A stretch of 64,000 bases of DNA from an uncultured Porphyromonadaceae bacterium. GTDB lineage: Bacteria; Bacteroidota; Bacteroidia; Bacteroidales; Muribaculaceae. The DNA lies in assembly GCA_947567425.1 (NCBI GenBank), contig CANOLV010000004.1, positions 84,529 through 148,528 on the forward strand, read 5' to 3'. This document shows, one piece after another, positions 48,573 to 56,721 of this stretch (its first letter is position 1; every line of letters starts with the position of its first letter). The position numbers and the translations under genes were made by a program. The notes under the pieces are model-generated. The model saw only the letters and a list, made by a program, of their open reading frames with translations, ran no database searches and had not been told where the DNA came from.

Positions 48573-48998
48573 ATGAAAAAGAGTGTGATGATGGCGTTGT
48601 TGACCATATTGGCGGCAATGATGTGCTGGAGCTGCAAGGACGATAAGGACGAACTGAAATACCCATTGACTATTGGCGACAGGCTTTACTTCAACCCTGA
48701 AGAATCGATTGCCTATAACCCCATAGCATTAGAAGAACTTCCGGAATTTGTCCAAGAGGAGCTAAGTAAGTCTACTTTGAGAATATATGATTATGTTTAT
48801 TCCGGATTTTGGGAGGAAAGAAGAGCTTATTTAGTTATTACTTCGGAGGTGATATTTATACAATGTTCTGATGGTGGATACTTTTATGTTGAAGATGGAA
48901 CTTCGTTTGGGCTTTTGTCTTACGATGAATTAAGCCAAAAGCAAATAGACTTAGATAATTGGGTTTGCATTTACTTTTGGAAAAATGCTAATTTATAA
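48573..48998 (+). CDS. Small lipoprotein downstream of susD, unknown
   Basis: The 141-residue protein starts with a lipoprotein signal (CWSC, then KDDKDELKY, which fits surface export). The rest is a small mixed fold with many aromatic residues (SGFWEERRAYLVITSEVIF). It lies where susE/F-like glycan-binding lipoproteins usually sit but is too short for that family and I see no homology. The gene is AT-rich compared with susC. It is followed by another unknown gene 11 bp downstream, so the two are probably one unit. Confidence 0.7.
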   Translation: MKKSVMMALLTILAAMMCWSCKDDKDELKYPLTIGDRLYFNPEESIAYNPIALEELPEFVQEELSKSTLRIYDYVYSGFWEERRAYLVITSEVIFIQCSDGGYFYVEDGTSFGLLSYDELSQKQIDLDNWVCIYFWKNANL

Positions 48999-49009
48999 TT
49001 GATAAAAAT

Positions 49010-49711
49010 TTGACTTTTTCGTTTTTATTACTACCATTAGCAACATTTGGACAGAGTTATCAGTCATCAATATACGATTATCACTATGGATATACGGCCA
49101 CAACTGTGTCAAAAACGGTGCATGCTTATAAAGGATTCAAAGGAACTTATAGTCGTGGTAGTAAGGAGGAACCATTGACCGATCCTTATCTGATGTATGT
49201 GGTTTATGGTGATTATATTACTATTAAGTCTCCGAATCTTGTAAATGCAGAAGTGACATACGATGGAAATTATGCTCCTTCAAGATGGGTGTTTGATGAG
49301 TTTAGAGGTGAGATATACATAAGTATTCCTCCCTATACTAATGTTGGCTATGATCCTTCCTATGGTAGTCATGCCATGGTGATTAATGTGACGTGTCAAG
49401 ATGGTGAGAAGTATATGCTTACAATTTTTATAAGGAATTCGAAAAATTACATCTCGGCTCGAATAAACGGCAATCAATTGGAAGCCAGCATTATGGACGA
49501 TTCTCAGTACGTAGGGGAGTCGGAGCTGATCGACGGTGAGGAGTGGACTCTCGACGTGTCTGATGTGATGACTAACGAAAATAAGGTGTCGCAAAGAGTC
49601 TCGGGAAGCCGGATTGTATCGGTCGACACGTCGGGCTGGAAGCCGGGTATCTATGTGGTCCGCGCGATGTGTGGAGATGAAGTCTTGACAAAAAAGATAG
49701 TTATTAAGTAA
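49010..49711 (+). CDS. Secreted protein with C-terminal sorting-like domain, non-ATG start
   Basis: The frame has a signal peptide (LTFSFLLLPLATFGQS) but no ATG. It opens after the stop at 48989-48991, and TTG (49010) or ATT (48998) must serve as start. The mature part has a Tyr-rich N-terminus (YQSSIYDYHYGYTA) and a beta-rich body. The C-terminus has DTSGWKPGIYVVRA followed by GDEVLTKKIVIK, resembling type IX secretion (Por) sorting domains. Function is unknown. The first two-thirds are AT-rich and the last third is normal, so it may be a joint of two histories. It follows the small lipoprotein by 11 bp. A good terminator follows. Confidence 0.65.
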   Translation: MTFSFLLLPLATFGQSYQSSIYDYHYGYTATTVSKTVHAYKGFKGTYSRGSKEEPLTDPYLMYVVYGDYITIKSPNLVNAEVTYDGNYAPSRWVFDEFRGEIYISIPPYTNVGYDPSYGSHAMVINVTCQDGEKYMLTIFIRNSKNYISARINGNQLEASIMDDSQYVGESELIDGEEWTLDVSDVMTNENKVSQRVSGSRIVSVDTSGWKPGIYVVRAMCGDEVLTKKIVIK

Positions 49712-49729
49712 AGATAAATTACAGAGGTG

Positions 49730-49765
49730 GACGGCCCGACAGCCAAAAAGGAGAGTCGGGCCGTC
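49730..49765 (+). terminator. Terminator of the susCD operon
   Basis: GACGGCCCGAC and its complement form a perfect 11-bp stem with a 14-nt loop and a TATTTTTAT tract. Confidence 0.88.
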
Positions 49766-49833
49766 TATTTTTATCACCAACCATAATTCATAATCTCAAA
49801 TCCATAATCCATACTTAATATATGTCTGAAAAA

Positions 49834-49899
49834 ATGTCTATTATTAAAAATTAAATGTCTGAATTTGGACATTATTCAGGCTTCGGATCCATACTTTTG
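49834..49899 (+). promoter_or_regulatory. PUL operator-promoter C (before second esterase operon)
   Basis: ATGTCT at 49834 and ATGTCT at 49855 are direct repeats 21 bp apart, and another ATGTCT starts at 49822. The -7 box TACTTTTG starts at 49892, exactly 58 bp after the 49834 repeat. No -33 box. The leader downstream is nearly identical to the susC leader. Confidence 0.78.
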
Positions 49900-49932
49900 C
49901 TATCGTAGATTAATCGTGAATTTAATACACGC

Positions 49933-51137
<1,205 letters not shown>

Positions 51138-51199
51138 TTGTTTTTTATATTCTAATGTGGCGTGCCGTCATGGCCGTCGCGTAAATTAAATCATTAGCG

Positions 51200-51946
51200 A
51201 TGAGTAATTATATAACTAAATTGGCGTTGTCGGCGTTGTCTGTGGCTGGTGCCGTGGCTCTGTTCGCGCAGGCTCCGCAGACCCAAGGTTCCGGCAATTT
51301 CCCTCCACCACGCCAGAACTATCAGATTCAGACTCCCACCTATCTGTCGGATTATTTCGAAGAAGGTAAGGAGATGTGTGTAACCCCCGATTCTACCGGA
51401 TTCATACGCCGGTGGACGGTGCTTGAGCCGATAAGCAAGCCGAATCGGAGCAACACCGTGTTTACCGACAGCTATCTCGACCATGTGCTCGATTCGGTCT
51501 ACTTCAAGGATCAGTTTACCGTGGTGCCTAAGAACGGCGACAAGGTGAAGGTCGACGGCGAGAAACTGCAGTGGCATGCGCTCGACAGCAAGCTCGACAA
51601 CTATAAGCTCTACAGGTTTGCGGCCGCGCTTAAGAAGCCTGTCTATGGAATTATATTTTACGCCGTCACGGTCATTAACTGCCCGGAGGAGATCAAGGAC
51701 GTGCGCCTTTCAGTCGGTTCTAATTCGGCCTCGAAGTGGTGGCTCGACGGACAGGAAGTGCTCATGCTGTCGGGCGACAGGCGAATGGTGGCGGATGATG
51801 CCGTGTCGAAGAGGCTGACGCTTAAGAAAGGCCCCAACGTGCTTCGGTGTGCGGTGATAAACGGTCCGGGCATGAGCGATTTCTGCGCCCGGTTTGTGGA
51901 CGAGAGTGGCAACCCGATTAATAACTTTACAGTCAGCTATCAATGA
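51200..51946 (+). CDS. Exported beta-sandwich protein of PUL, unknown
   Basis: The 248-residue protein has a signal peptide (about 1-23) and a proline-rich start. The C-terminal half reads like a carbohydrate-binding or lectin-like beta-sandwich (SNSASKWWLDGQEVLMLSGD, here around residues 174-193, then KKGPNVLRCAVINGPG). I recognise no catalytic residues. The same layout occurs near or fused to acetyl-xylan esterases in Bacteroidetes, from memory. It lies 62 bp after the esterase and overlaps the next GH43 by 4 bp, so translation is coupled and a helper role for that GH43 or the esterase is likely. Confidence 0.7.
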   Translation: MSNYITKLALSALSVAGAVALFAQAPQTQGSGNFPPPRQNYQIQTPTYLSDYFEEGKEMCVTPDSTGFIRRWTVLEPISKPNRSNTVFTDSYLDHVLDSVYFKDQFTVVPKNGDKVKVDGEKLQWHALDSKLDNYKLYRFAAALKKPVYGIIFYAVTVINCPEEIKDVRLSVGSNSASKWWLDGQEVLMLSGDRRMVADDAVSKRLTLKKGPNVLRCAVINGPGMSDFCARFVDESGNPINNFTVSYQ

Positions 51947-53403
51947 TTATGAAGAATACAAGGAGAATACTTTTTGGGGCCATGGCCTTGATGTCGCTTT
52001 CTGCGCCGAATATGTTTGCGCTTGACGGCACACCCTACATACACGATCCGTCGACCATCGTGGAGTGCGACGGAAAATACTATACGTTCGGAACCGGCGG
52101 TGGCGGACTAATCTCTGATGACGGCTGGACCTGGAAGGGCGGGGCGGTGCGCCCCGGCGGAGGGGCCGCCCCGGATGCCATCAAGATAGGCGACAGGTAC
52201 CTGATAGCATATAGCGCTACGGGCGGCGGCCTCGGCGGCGGTCATGCCGGACGGGTATTGACCATGTGGAACAAGTCGCTCGACCCTAATTCGCCCGACT
52301 TTGAATTCTCTGAACCGATAGAGGTGGCGCATTCTCTTGACGACGAGGACTGCGACGCGATTGATGCCGGTCTGCTGCTCGACCCGACCACCGGCAGGCT
52401 TTGGCTCACCTATGGCACCTATTTCGGATTTATCCGCATCGTGGAGCTTGATCCGGCTACGGGAAAGCGCGTGGAGGGCAACGAACCTGTCGATGTGGCC
52501 ATTGACTGTGAGGCCACTGACCTTATATATCGCGACGGATGGTATTATCTGCTCGGCACTCACGGCACATGCTGCGACGGCACTAACTCGACCTATAATA
52601 TAGTCGTGGGCCGTTCGCGTAATGTCACAGGCCCGTATCTCGACAATATCGGACGCGACATGCTCAAGGGTGGTGGAAAGATGGTGCTGGCCGCCGGAAA
52701 TAGAAAAACCGGTGCCGGACATTTCGGCCGTTACATCGAGGATGAGGGCGTGGAGAAAATGTCGTTTCATTGGGAGGCCGACTTTGACCGCGGAGGACGC
52801 AGTGTGCTCGACATACGCCCGATTGAGTGGAAAAACGGCTGGCCGGTGGCCGCTGAGCCGTTTAAGGAGGGAACTTATGAGATTGAGTCGGAGCGTCACG
52901 GCTACGCGCTTGAGCTGGCGGTGGACTTTGTGCGCATGCAGTCGCCTCGCCATCGGTTCTGGAGCGACGATTCCGAACCCATCGAGCCGGTTAAGTCGCA
53001 GACTTTGGCCGATGTGATCGACACATGGCCCGCCAGTGGGGATATAGGAGTCAGAATGGGCGACTATATGTTCCGCCCGCATCAGCGCTGGACCATTACC
53101 GCAGTGCCTGAAGCAGGAGGATATCTCGGTGGTCAATACTATAAGATTGTCATTGAGGGTACCGACAAAGCGCTTGCCGCAACAGATGAGGCTGAAGTGG
53201 TGGCCGTTCCGGAATTTACGGGTGCGCCCGAACAGCTTTGGCGCATCGAACGCCTGACCGACGGCACTTACCGCATAATGCCGAAGTCAGTGCCTGGACG
53301 CACAGACGCATTGGCTCTCGTGGCAGCCGCCGACAGCACCCCGACGCTTGCCAAATTTGACATGAACAGCGACAACTCCAAGTGGACATTCCACGACAGA
53401 TAA
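51943..53403 (+). CDS. GH43 with C-terminal beta-trefoil-like domain
   Basis: The 486-residue exported enzyme has a signal peptide (about 1-26), a five-bladed GH43 domain (about 28-320) with Asp35 (YIHDPST), Asp141 (DAIDAG) and Glu190 (IDCEATDLIY), and a C-terminal domain (about 330-486) with QxW-type repeats (RWTITAVPEAGG, EQLWRIERLTDGTYRIMP, SKWTFHD) typical of ricin-like beta-trefoil lectins. The GH43 part resembles endo-arabinanase-type enzymes. It ends the PUL and is followed by a hairpin. Confidence 0.9.
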   Translation: MIMKNTRRILFGAMALMSLSAPNMFALDGTPYIHDPSTIVECDGKYYTFGTGGGGLISDDGWTWKGGAVRPGGGAAPDAIKIGDRYLIAYSATGGGLGGGHAGRVLTMWNKSLDPNSPDFEFSEPIEVAHSLDDEDCDAIDAGLLLDPTTGRLWLTYGTYFGFIRIVELDPATGKRVEGNEPVDVAIDCEATDLIYRDGWYYLLGTHGTCCDGTNSTYNIVVGRSRNVTGPYLDNIGRDMLKGGGKMVLAAGNRKTGAGHFGRYIEDEGVEKMSFHWEADFDRGGRSVLDIRPIEWKNGWPVAAEPFKEGTYEIESERHGYALELAVDFVRMQSPRHRFWSDDSEPIEPVKSQTLADVIDTWPASGDIGVRMGDYMFRPHQRWTITAVPEAGGYLGGQYYKIVIEGTDKALAATDEAEVVAVPEFTGAPEQLWRIERLTDGTYRIMPKSVPGRTDALALVAAADSTPTLAKFDMNSDNSKWTFHDR

Positions 53404-53492
53404 ATCTCATTAACGGCCAGCCCGGTTGCCGGTAGTGGTTAGTCGGCAGTGTGGTTGGCCTGGAAATATTCTGGCTTATGTTTTAAATTAGG

Positions 53493-53537
53493 CTCCGGAC
53501 TGTGATTGCATCCTTAAGATGCGGTTGCGGTCCGGAG
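53493..53537 (+). terminator. Terminator at the end of the PUL
   Basis: CTCCGGAC pairs with GTCCGGAG, with an inner GCATC/GATGC stem. It is the only structure I support in the right-hand flank 53404-53685, where I found no gene. Confidence 0.65.
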
Positions 53538-53685
53538 TTGCACGTTGAAGTGGCAGCTTTCTCTGAATCTTTCCGGAGAGGAGATATGCCTGAGGTAAAG
53601 GACCGCCGGAGTCGGGGCCAACTTCCATGTCCACGGCAAAAGTACGTCCCTTATATACCGTAGATGCTCCGCGAGCTTTAAGGAC

Positions 53686-53865
53686 TCACGTGCTGTTGAC
53701 CCTCCATCCGCATTTATTCTCAGAGACAGATTGCACTTCGGCTGGTTTTTTAGCTTTCAGCCACCCGACCATTTGCGCTCCATCGGCTTTTAAGCCGTCC
53801 CCATTGTAACCCCGGAAATATAATCCATAGCGGTCCAAACCCATTTTTATAAACTTTTTCGCCAT
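53686..53865 (-). CDS. Possible 59-residue basic protein
   Basis: From ATG at 53865 (MAKKFIKMGLDRYG) a short frame ends at 53686 (RVNST). It is basic with no clear family. It lies in an otherwise empty stretch (53404-53933) between the PUL and tRNA-Leu. A similar-length frame exists on the other strand, so this may be chance. Confidence 0.25.
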   Translation of the reverse strand: MAKKFIKMGLDRYGLYFRGYNGDGLKADGAQMVGWLKAKKPAEVQSVSENKCGWRVNST

Positions 53866-53892
53866 TAAAATAAAAAATAAATCCCCGATACA

Positions 53893-53923
53893 TTGCAAGA
53901 TTAAAAAAATAGTCCTAAATTTG
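53893..53923 (+). promoter_or_regulatory. Promoter of tRNA-Leu(CAG)
   Basis: TTGC at 53893, 19 bp, then TAAATTTG at 53916-53923, about 10 bp before the tRNA. Confidence 0.75.
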
Positions 53924-53933
53924 CAACCGCAAA

Positions 53934-54014
53934 GCCCAGGTGGCGGAATGGTAGACGCGCTCGTTTCAGGTGCGAGTGCTGCGAGGCGTGCAGGTTCGAG
54001 TCCTGTTCTGGGCA
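53934..54014 (+). tRNA. tRNA-Leu (anticodon CAG)
   Basis: The acceptor GCCCAGG pairs with TCTGGGC (last pair G-U), followed by a long variable arm. The anticodon stem CTCGT/GCGAG closes the loop TTCAGGT, so the anticodon is CAG. The T-loop is GGTTCGAGTCC. CCA is not encoded. Confidence 0.95.
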
Positions 54015-54015
54015 C

Positions 54016-54064
54016 ACAAAAGCGAGATAACTCATTGAAGCTTCAATAGTTATCTCGCTTTTGT
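54016..54064 (+). terminator. Long perfect hairpin after tRNA-Leu(CAG)
   Basis: ACAAAAGCGAGATAACT and its complement form a perfect 17-bp stem. One bulged C then leads to the inner palindrome ATTGAAGCTTCAAT, so nearly the entire element folds. TTTTGTTTTATT follows. Confidence 0.88.
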
Positions 54065-54071
54065 TTTATTC

Positions 54072-54090
54072 TACGTGCATATTACGTGCA
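54072..54090. repeat. Direct repeat TACGTGCA-N3-TACGTGCA
   Basis: Two exact 8-bp repeats 11 bp apart (one helix turn) lie 58 bp after the 3' end of tRNA-Leu(CAG), before the transposase remnant. They could be an arm-type recombinase binding site left from integration at the tRNA. This is inference. Confidence 0.4.
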
Positions 54091-54184
54091 AATGGTGTCA
54101 ACCGAAGTCCGCCGTTCACCCCACCATTACATCAATCGGCCCTGATGTCGGGGCAGTAGGAATTGTCCGTTGAAATGTTAAAAA

Positions 54185-54958
54185 TCAGGCGCAGAGTTTG
54201 CTGAGTCTGAAAAGGAAGAAATGTATGTCAGTGACACCATGGAATTGCGAACGGAACGCCTTTACTTTAGAGTTGAACGATTCGGCAAAAGCATTGGTGG
54301 AACGGGTGTCAAAAAAGTTCAGGATCGTATCATGATGGTTCTGGAAAGTGTTGAGGACGGTGATGAACTGGTTTCCTGTGCTTAATTGCTCCACCTCGTT
54401 ATACCACCTTGCCAGTCTGAGCCTTGCCTGGTCTTTTGTTATTTTAGGATTGAAGATATCCGTCAGTTTTAATGCCAGGTCATAGGCATTTTTCAACTCG
54501 GGATAGAATTCAAAAAAAATGTCGGCACGCCATCGCTGAGCCTTTGTCCACTTGGAAGAGTGTTTGGTCAGAATAAATTTTGCTCTGGCCAACAGTTGTT
54601 TGCGCGTGTCGCCGTTTGCATATCTGAATGGAATATACTCGCGGCCATCCTTTTTGCAGTCGGCCATGATAGCGTTTTCCATATCCCGCGCCATCCATCT
54701 CAGATTGATACGCAGGTCGTCAATGGCCTCGTAGAAAAGCTTATGGACATGAAACCTGTCGTTTATTCTCTTGGCGTTAGGGAATACGGTACGGGCAATC
54801 AACATCATGGTCGGAGACAGATCCAGAGTGATCTCTCTTACTCTCGATCGCCTGGCTCGTTGGATTTTCTCTATTACGGCTATTACATTCTCTGCTTTTG
54901 TCCCTTTTATAACAGCCACCAATGTCCCTTTGCGGCCATGCCCTTCAGGGTTGGTGAC
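54185..54958 (-). pseudogene. Transposase, DDE ISL3-like, 3' remnant
   Basis: About 255 residues remain: TNPEGHGRKGTLVAVIKGTK, then REITLDLSPTMMLIARTVFP (Asp in LDLSP, second part NDRFHVHK) and NAFAESFNSKVKAFR (catalytic Glu). This is the C-terminal part of an ISL3/ISAon1-like transposase. The N-terminal zinc-finger and HTH parts are missing. An ATG at 54922 exists, but homology begins before it, near 54958. The 5' end runs directly into the AlbA_2 remnant. No intact copy is in the window, so it cannot move by itself. Confidence 0.75.
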
Positions 54959-55167
54959 ACTACCCCATGCGGAAGTTTGTCAGCCATGCCGAGAACAAGC
55001 ATACCTCCTTTTTCATTTGCCAAAGCAACAGTATAGCCCAAAACACATCTTCTCCTGTCCTTGGGATCGGAGTGTTTACCTCCAGCGAAAGGATAGTCGT
55101 GTTTGGCTTCCTTAAATTCAACATGATCTTCGCGTTCCCGCAGTTTTGAAAGATGTGTTAAGTCCAT
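54959..55167 (-). pseudogene. AlbA_2 domain protein, 5' remnant
   Basis: From ATG at 55167 the frame encodes about 70 residues of an AlbA_2 (Schlafen-like) DNA-binding domain: LREREDHVEFKEAKHDYPF, then VALANEKGGMLVLGMADKLPHGVV. Homology to this family stops near VVS and the sequence changes to the transposase. The original gene, probably a 400-plus residue ATP-binding or regulator-type protein, lost its 3' part. Confidence 0.7.
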
Positions 55168-55285
55168 TTGTTCTCAATTTTATGAAAAGGTAAAAACAAA
55201 TTCGATACCGGGCTGATTTTTATCTAACATAAATTGCTTTTTTACTCTATATGCCGACAATCGTCTGAATATAAGAGGACTATTT

Positions 55286-55477
55286 TTATTTATTAATCGC
55301 AGATATTACAGCCATTATTTGCTCCGGCGAGAGACCTTTCAACAGTTCAATCGCTTGCTCTTCCTTTGATTTCTCATATTTGTCAGCCTCGGCCGATGAA
55401 ATTGGTCGCAACAACGGTCTAATCTCCTTCGGGATCTTAGTGGTGGAGGGCGACTTCGTAAATCTTGGGATGTGTGC
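55286..55477 (-). pseudogene. Orphan C-terminal coding fragment
   Basis: A frame without ATG start reads PKEIRPLLRPISSAEADKYE, then SKEEQAIELLKGLSPEQIMAVISAINK and stop. The helix-rich charged character is protein-like. It is probably the 3' end of a gene whose 5' part was lost, perhaps the same event that cut the AlbA_2 gene. Family unknown. Confidence 0.4.
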
Positions 55478-55488
55478 TTATAAATGCA

Positions 55489-55522
55489 AGCGTCCCCGAC
55501 GCGATGATGCATCGGGGACGCT
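55489..55522 (-). terminator. Terminator of the 76-residue protein gene
   Basis: AGCGTCCCCGA and its complement form a perfect 11-bp stem with a 12-nt loop, 48 bp after the leftward gene. Confidence 0.75.
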
Positions 55523-55569
55523 GGTGTAAGCTGTTGGGCTGTTGTGTGTGCAGTAAGCTGAGAGGCTTG

Positions 55570-55800
55570 CTATTTGCCGAAGATTCCACCTATCTTGCCT
55601 TTGATTTCGTCGATGACGCTTTCCTGCACGCCGTCGCCGTCGAGGTCGCCGATAAGGCCGGATCCTTTGACTTTTTCGATGATCTCCTCCATTGAGAAGT
55701 TACTTGTGTCGATACCCTTTAGATGTTCGGTGACAGCTGAGATGTCAAATGAACTTCCGAATTTTGAGGTCAGTTCTGATAATATATTCTGCAAATCCAT
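55570..55800 (-). CDS. 76-residue protein with a D-x-D-x-D-G calcium-loop-like motif
   Basis: The 76-residue soluble protein has amphipathic helices (MDLQNILSELTSKFG, NFSMEEIIEKVKGSG) and then GDLDGDGVQESVIDEI (Asp52, 54, 56) that resembles an EF-hand or dockerin loop, though the last ligand position is shifted by one. No signal peptide. Similar small proteins exist in Bacteroidetes with unknown function. Own terminator downstream suggests a real monocistronic gene. Confidence 0.65.
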   Translation of the reverse strand: MDLQNILSELTSKFGSSFDISAVTEHLKGIDTSNFSMEEIIEKVKGSGLIGDLDGDGVQESVIDEIKGKIGGIFGK

Positions 55801-55982
55801 AACTCTTAAAATATGGGTTAATACAATTGATAACTGATATCAAAACATTTTTTACCGGCGGAATGTTTGTGCCCAGCGGGTTTCGTCAGGAATATTAACA
55901 TCTCGCACCTCCGGAAAACCGATTAGACCGCATCGTTATTTCATCCGCAAAAATCCGCATAGGTCAGCAGAGTCGCGGTCGG

Positions 55983-56255
55983 TCAGAAGTCGTCGTCGAA
56001 TATGTCAGAATCCATATTGTCGTCAAACAGACCCGAATCCATGTCATCGTCATTGTCATCGCAAAGCGCTTTATATGTAAGGAAGTCAAGCCGGTCGTCA
56101 TCGTCGTGGCGGTAATGACAGTGCCCTACGCGTCCATACTCGTCGAGCGCATGGTCGTGATGGCAATGGTCCTCCCGTTGGCATCGTTCTCTCCTGCTGT
56201 GCCCGAACAGCCAGTCGAGCACGATCATATCTCTTATAAAACTCCAGAATCCCAT
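55983..56255 (-). CDS. Asp/His-rich 90-residue protein
   Basis: The protein has a conserved-looking N-terminus with one hydrophobic helix (MGFWSFIRDMIVLDWLFG), then a His/Cys/Asp cluster (CQREDHCHHDHALDEYG, GHCHYRHDDDD) and an acidic tail that ends DIFDDDF. The His/Cys pattern suggests metal binding. I do not know the family. A leftward promoter at 56523-56553 would give it a leader of about 260 nt. Confidence 0.6.
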   Translation of the reverse strand: MGFWSFIRDMIVLDWLFGHSRRERCQREDHCHHDHALDEYGRVGHCHYRHDDDDRLDFLTYKALCDDNDDDMDSGLFDDNMDSDIFDDDF

Positions 56256-56522
56256 AGTTGTTGATAATTTTAGTAGGTAATCCTAATTCTTGTCACCTCT
56301 GCCGATACATTTCCGGAGTGGGTGAGCAATCATACGTACATAAAAGTGGAAACTCCTTGTGCGGCATCTGAAGGTCGGCCCAAGCTTGTAACGGACGCAC
56401 GGAAGTTTTCAAAGTCTGTTTTTTTGCTCTTGCTACGGCTCTTGGCCGGGTCTGGCGGCAAGGCGGTTATTATTTTGTGATCAGCGGGTCGCTTTTCAGA
56501 TAGACGTTACTCTTCCTAATTA

Positions 56523-56553
56523 CAAAGCTACTGATAATTTTTGAGGTAACAAT
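56523..56553 (-). promoter_or_regulatory. Leftward promoter without an adjacent gene
   Basis: On the minus strand ATTG, 19 bp, TAGCTTTG. The next leftward start codon is 268 bp away. Confidence 0.5.
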
Positions 56554-56665
56554 GCTTATGTGTTGTATAACATGCCGTTGCAAGAGAGATTTAGCGTGAA
56601 ATAGTTGCCGGGGGAGATGGGTGGCGGTGTTTGCAGTTTCTGTACGGTGGTGGGGCAAAAAAATA

Positions 56666-56699
56666 GGCAGGCGTGCCGATAGGGATCGGTGCGCCTGCC
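56666..56699 (-). terminator. Intrinsic terminator of htpG
   Basis: GGCAGGCGTGCCGAT pairs with ATCGGTGCGCCTGCC (13 of 15 positions) and the minus strand continues into TATTTTTTTG. Confidence 0.85.
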
Positions 56700-56721
56700 G
56701 AATATGGTGCGGGAATGCCCG

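Larger units (their letters stand above)
56256..56721. other. 466-bp gap without a supported gene
   Basis: It holds the htpG terminator (56666-56699) and a leftward promoter (56523-56553). On the minus strand, several short frames at 56280-56440 overlap with no start. No ORF is convincing. Long leader or small RNA are possible. Confidence 0.4.

Noticed and set aside
56470-56658. 62-codon minus-strand frame after htpG
   Set aside because: It starts near the htpG terminator and overlaps a good promoter; no family or start context.
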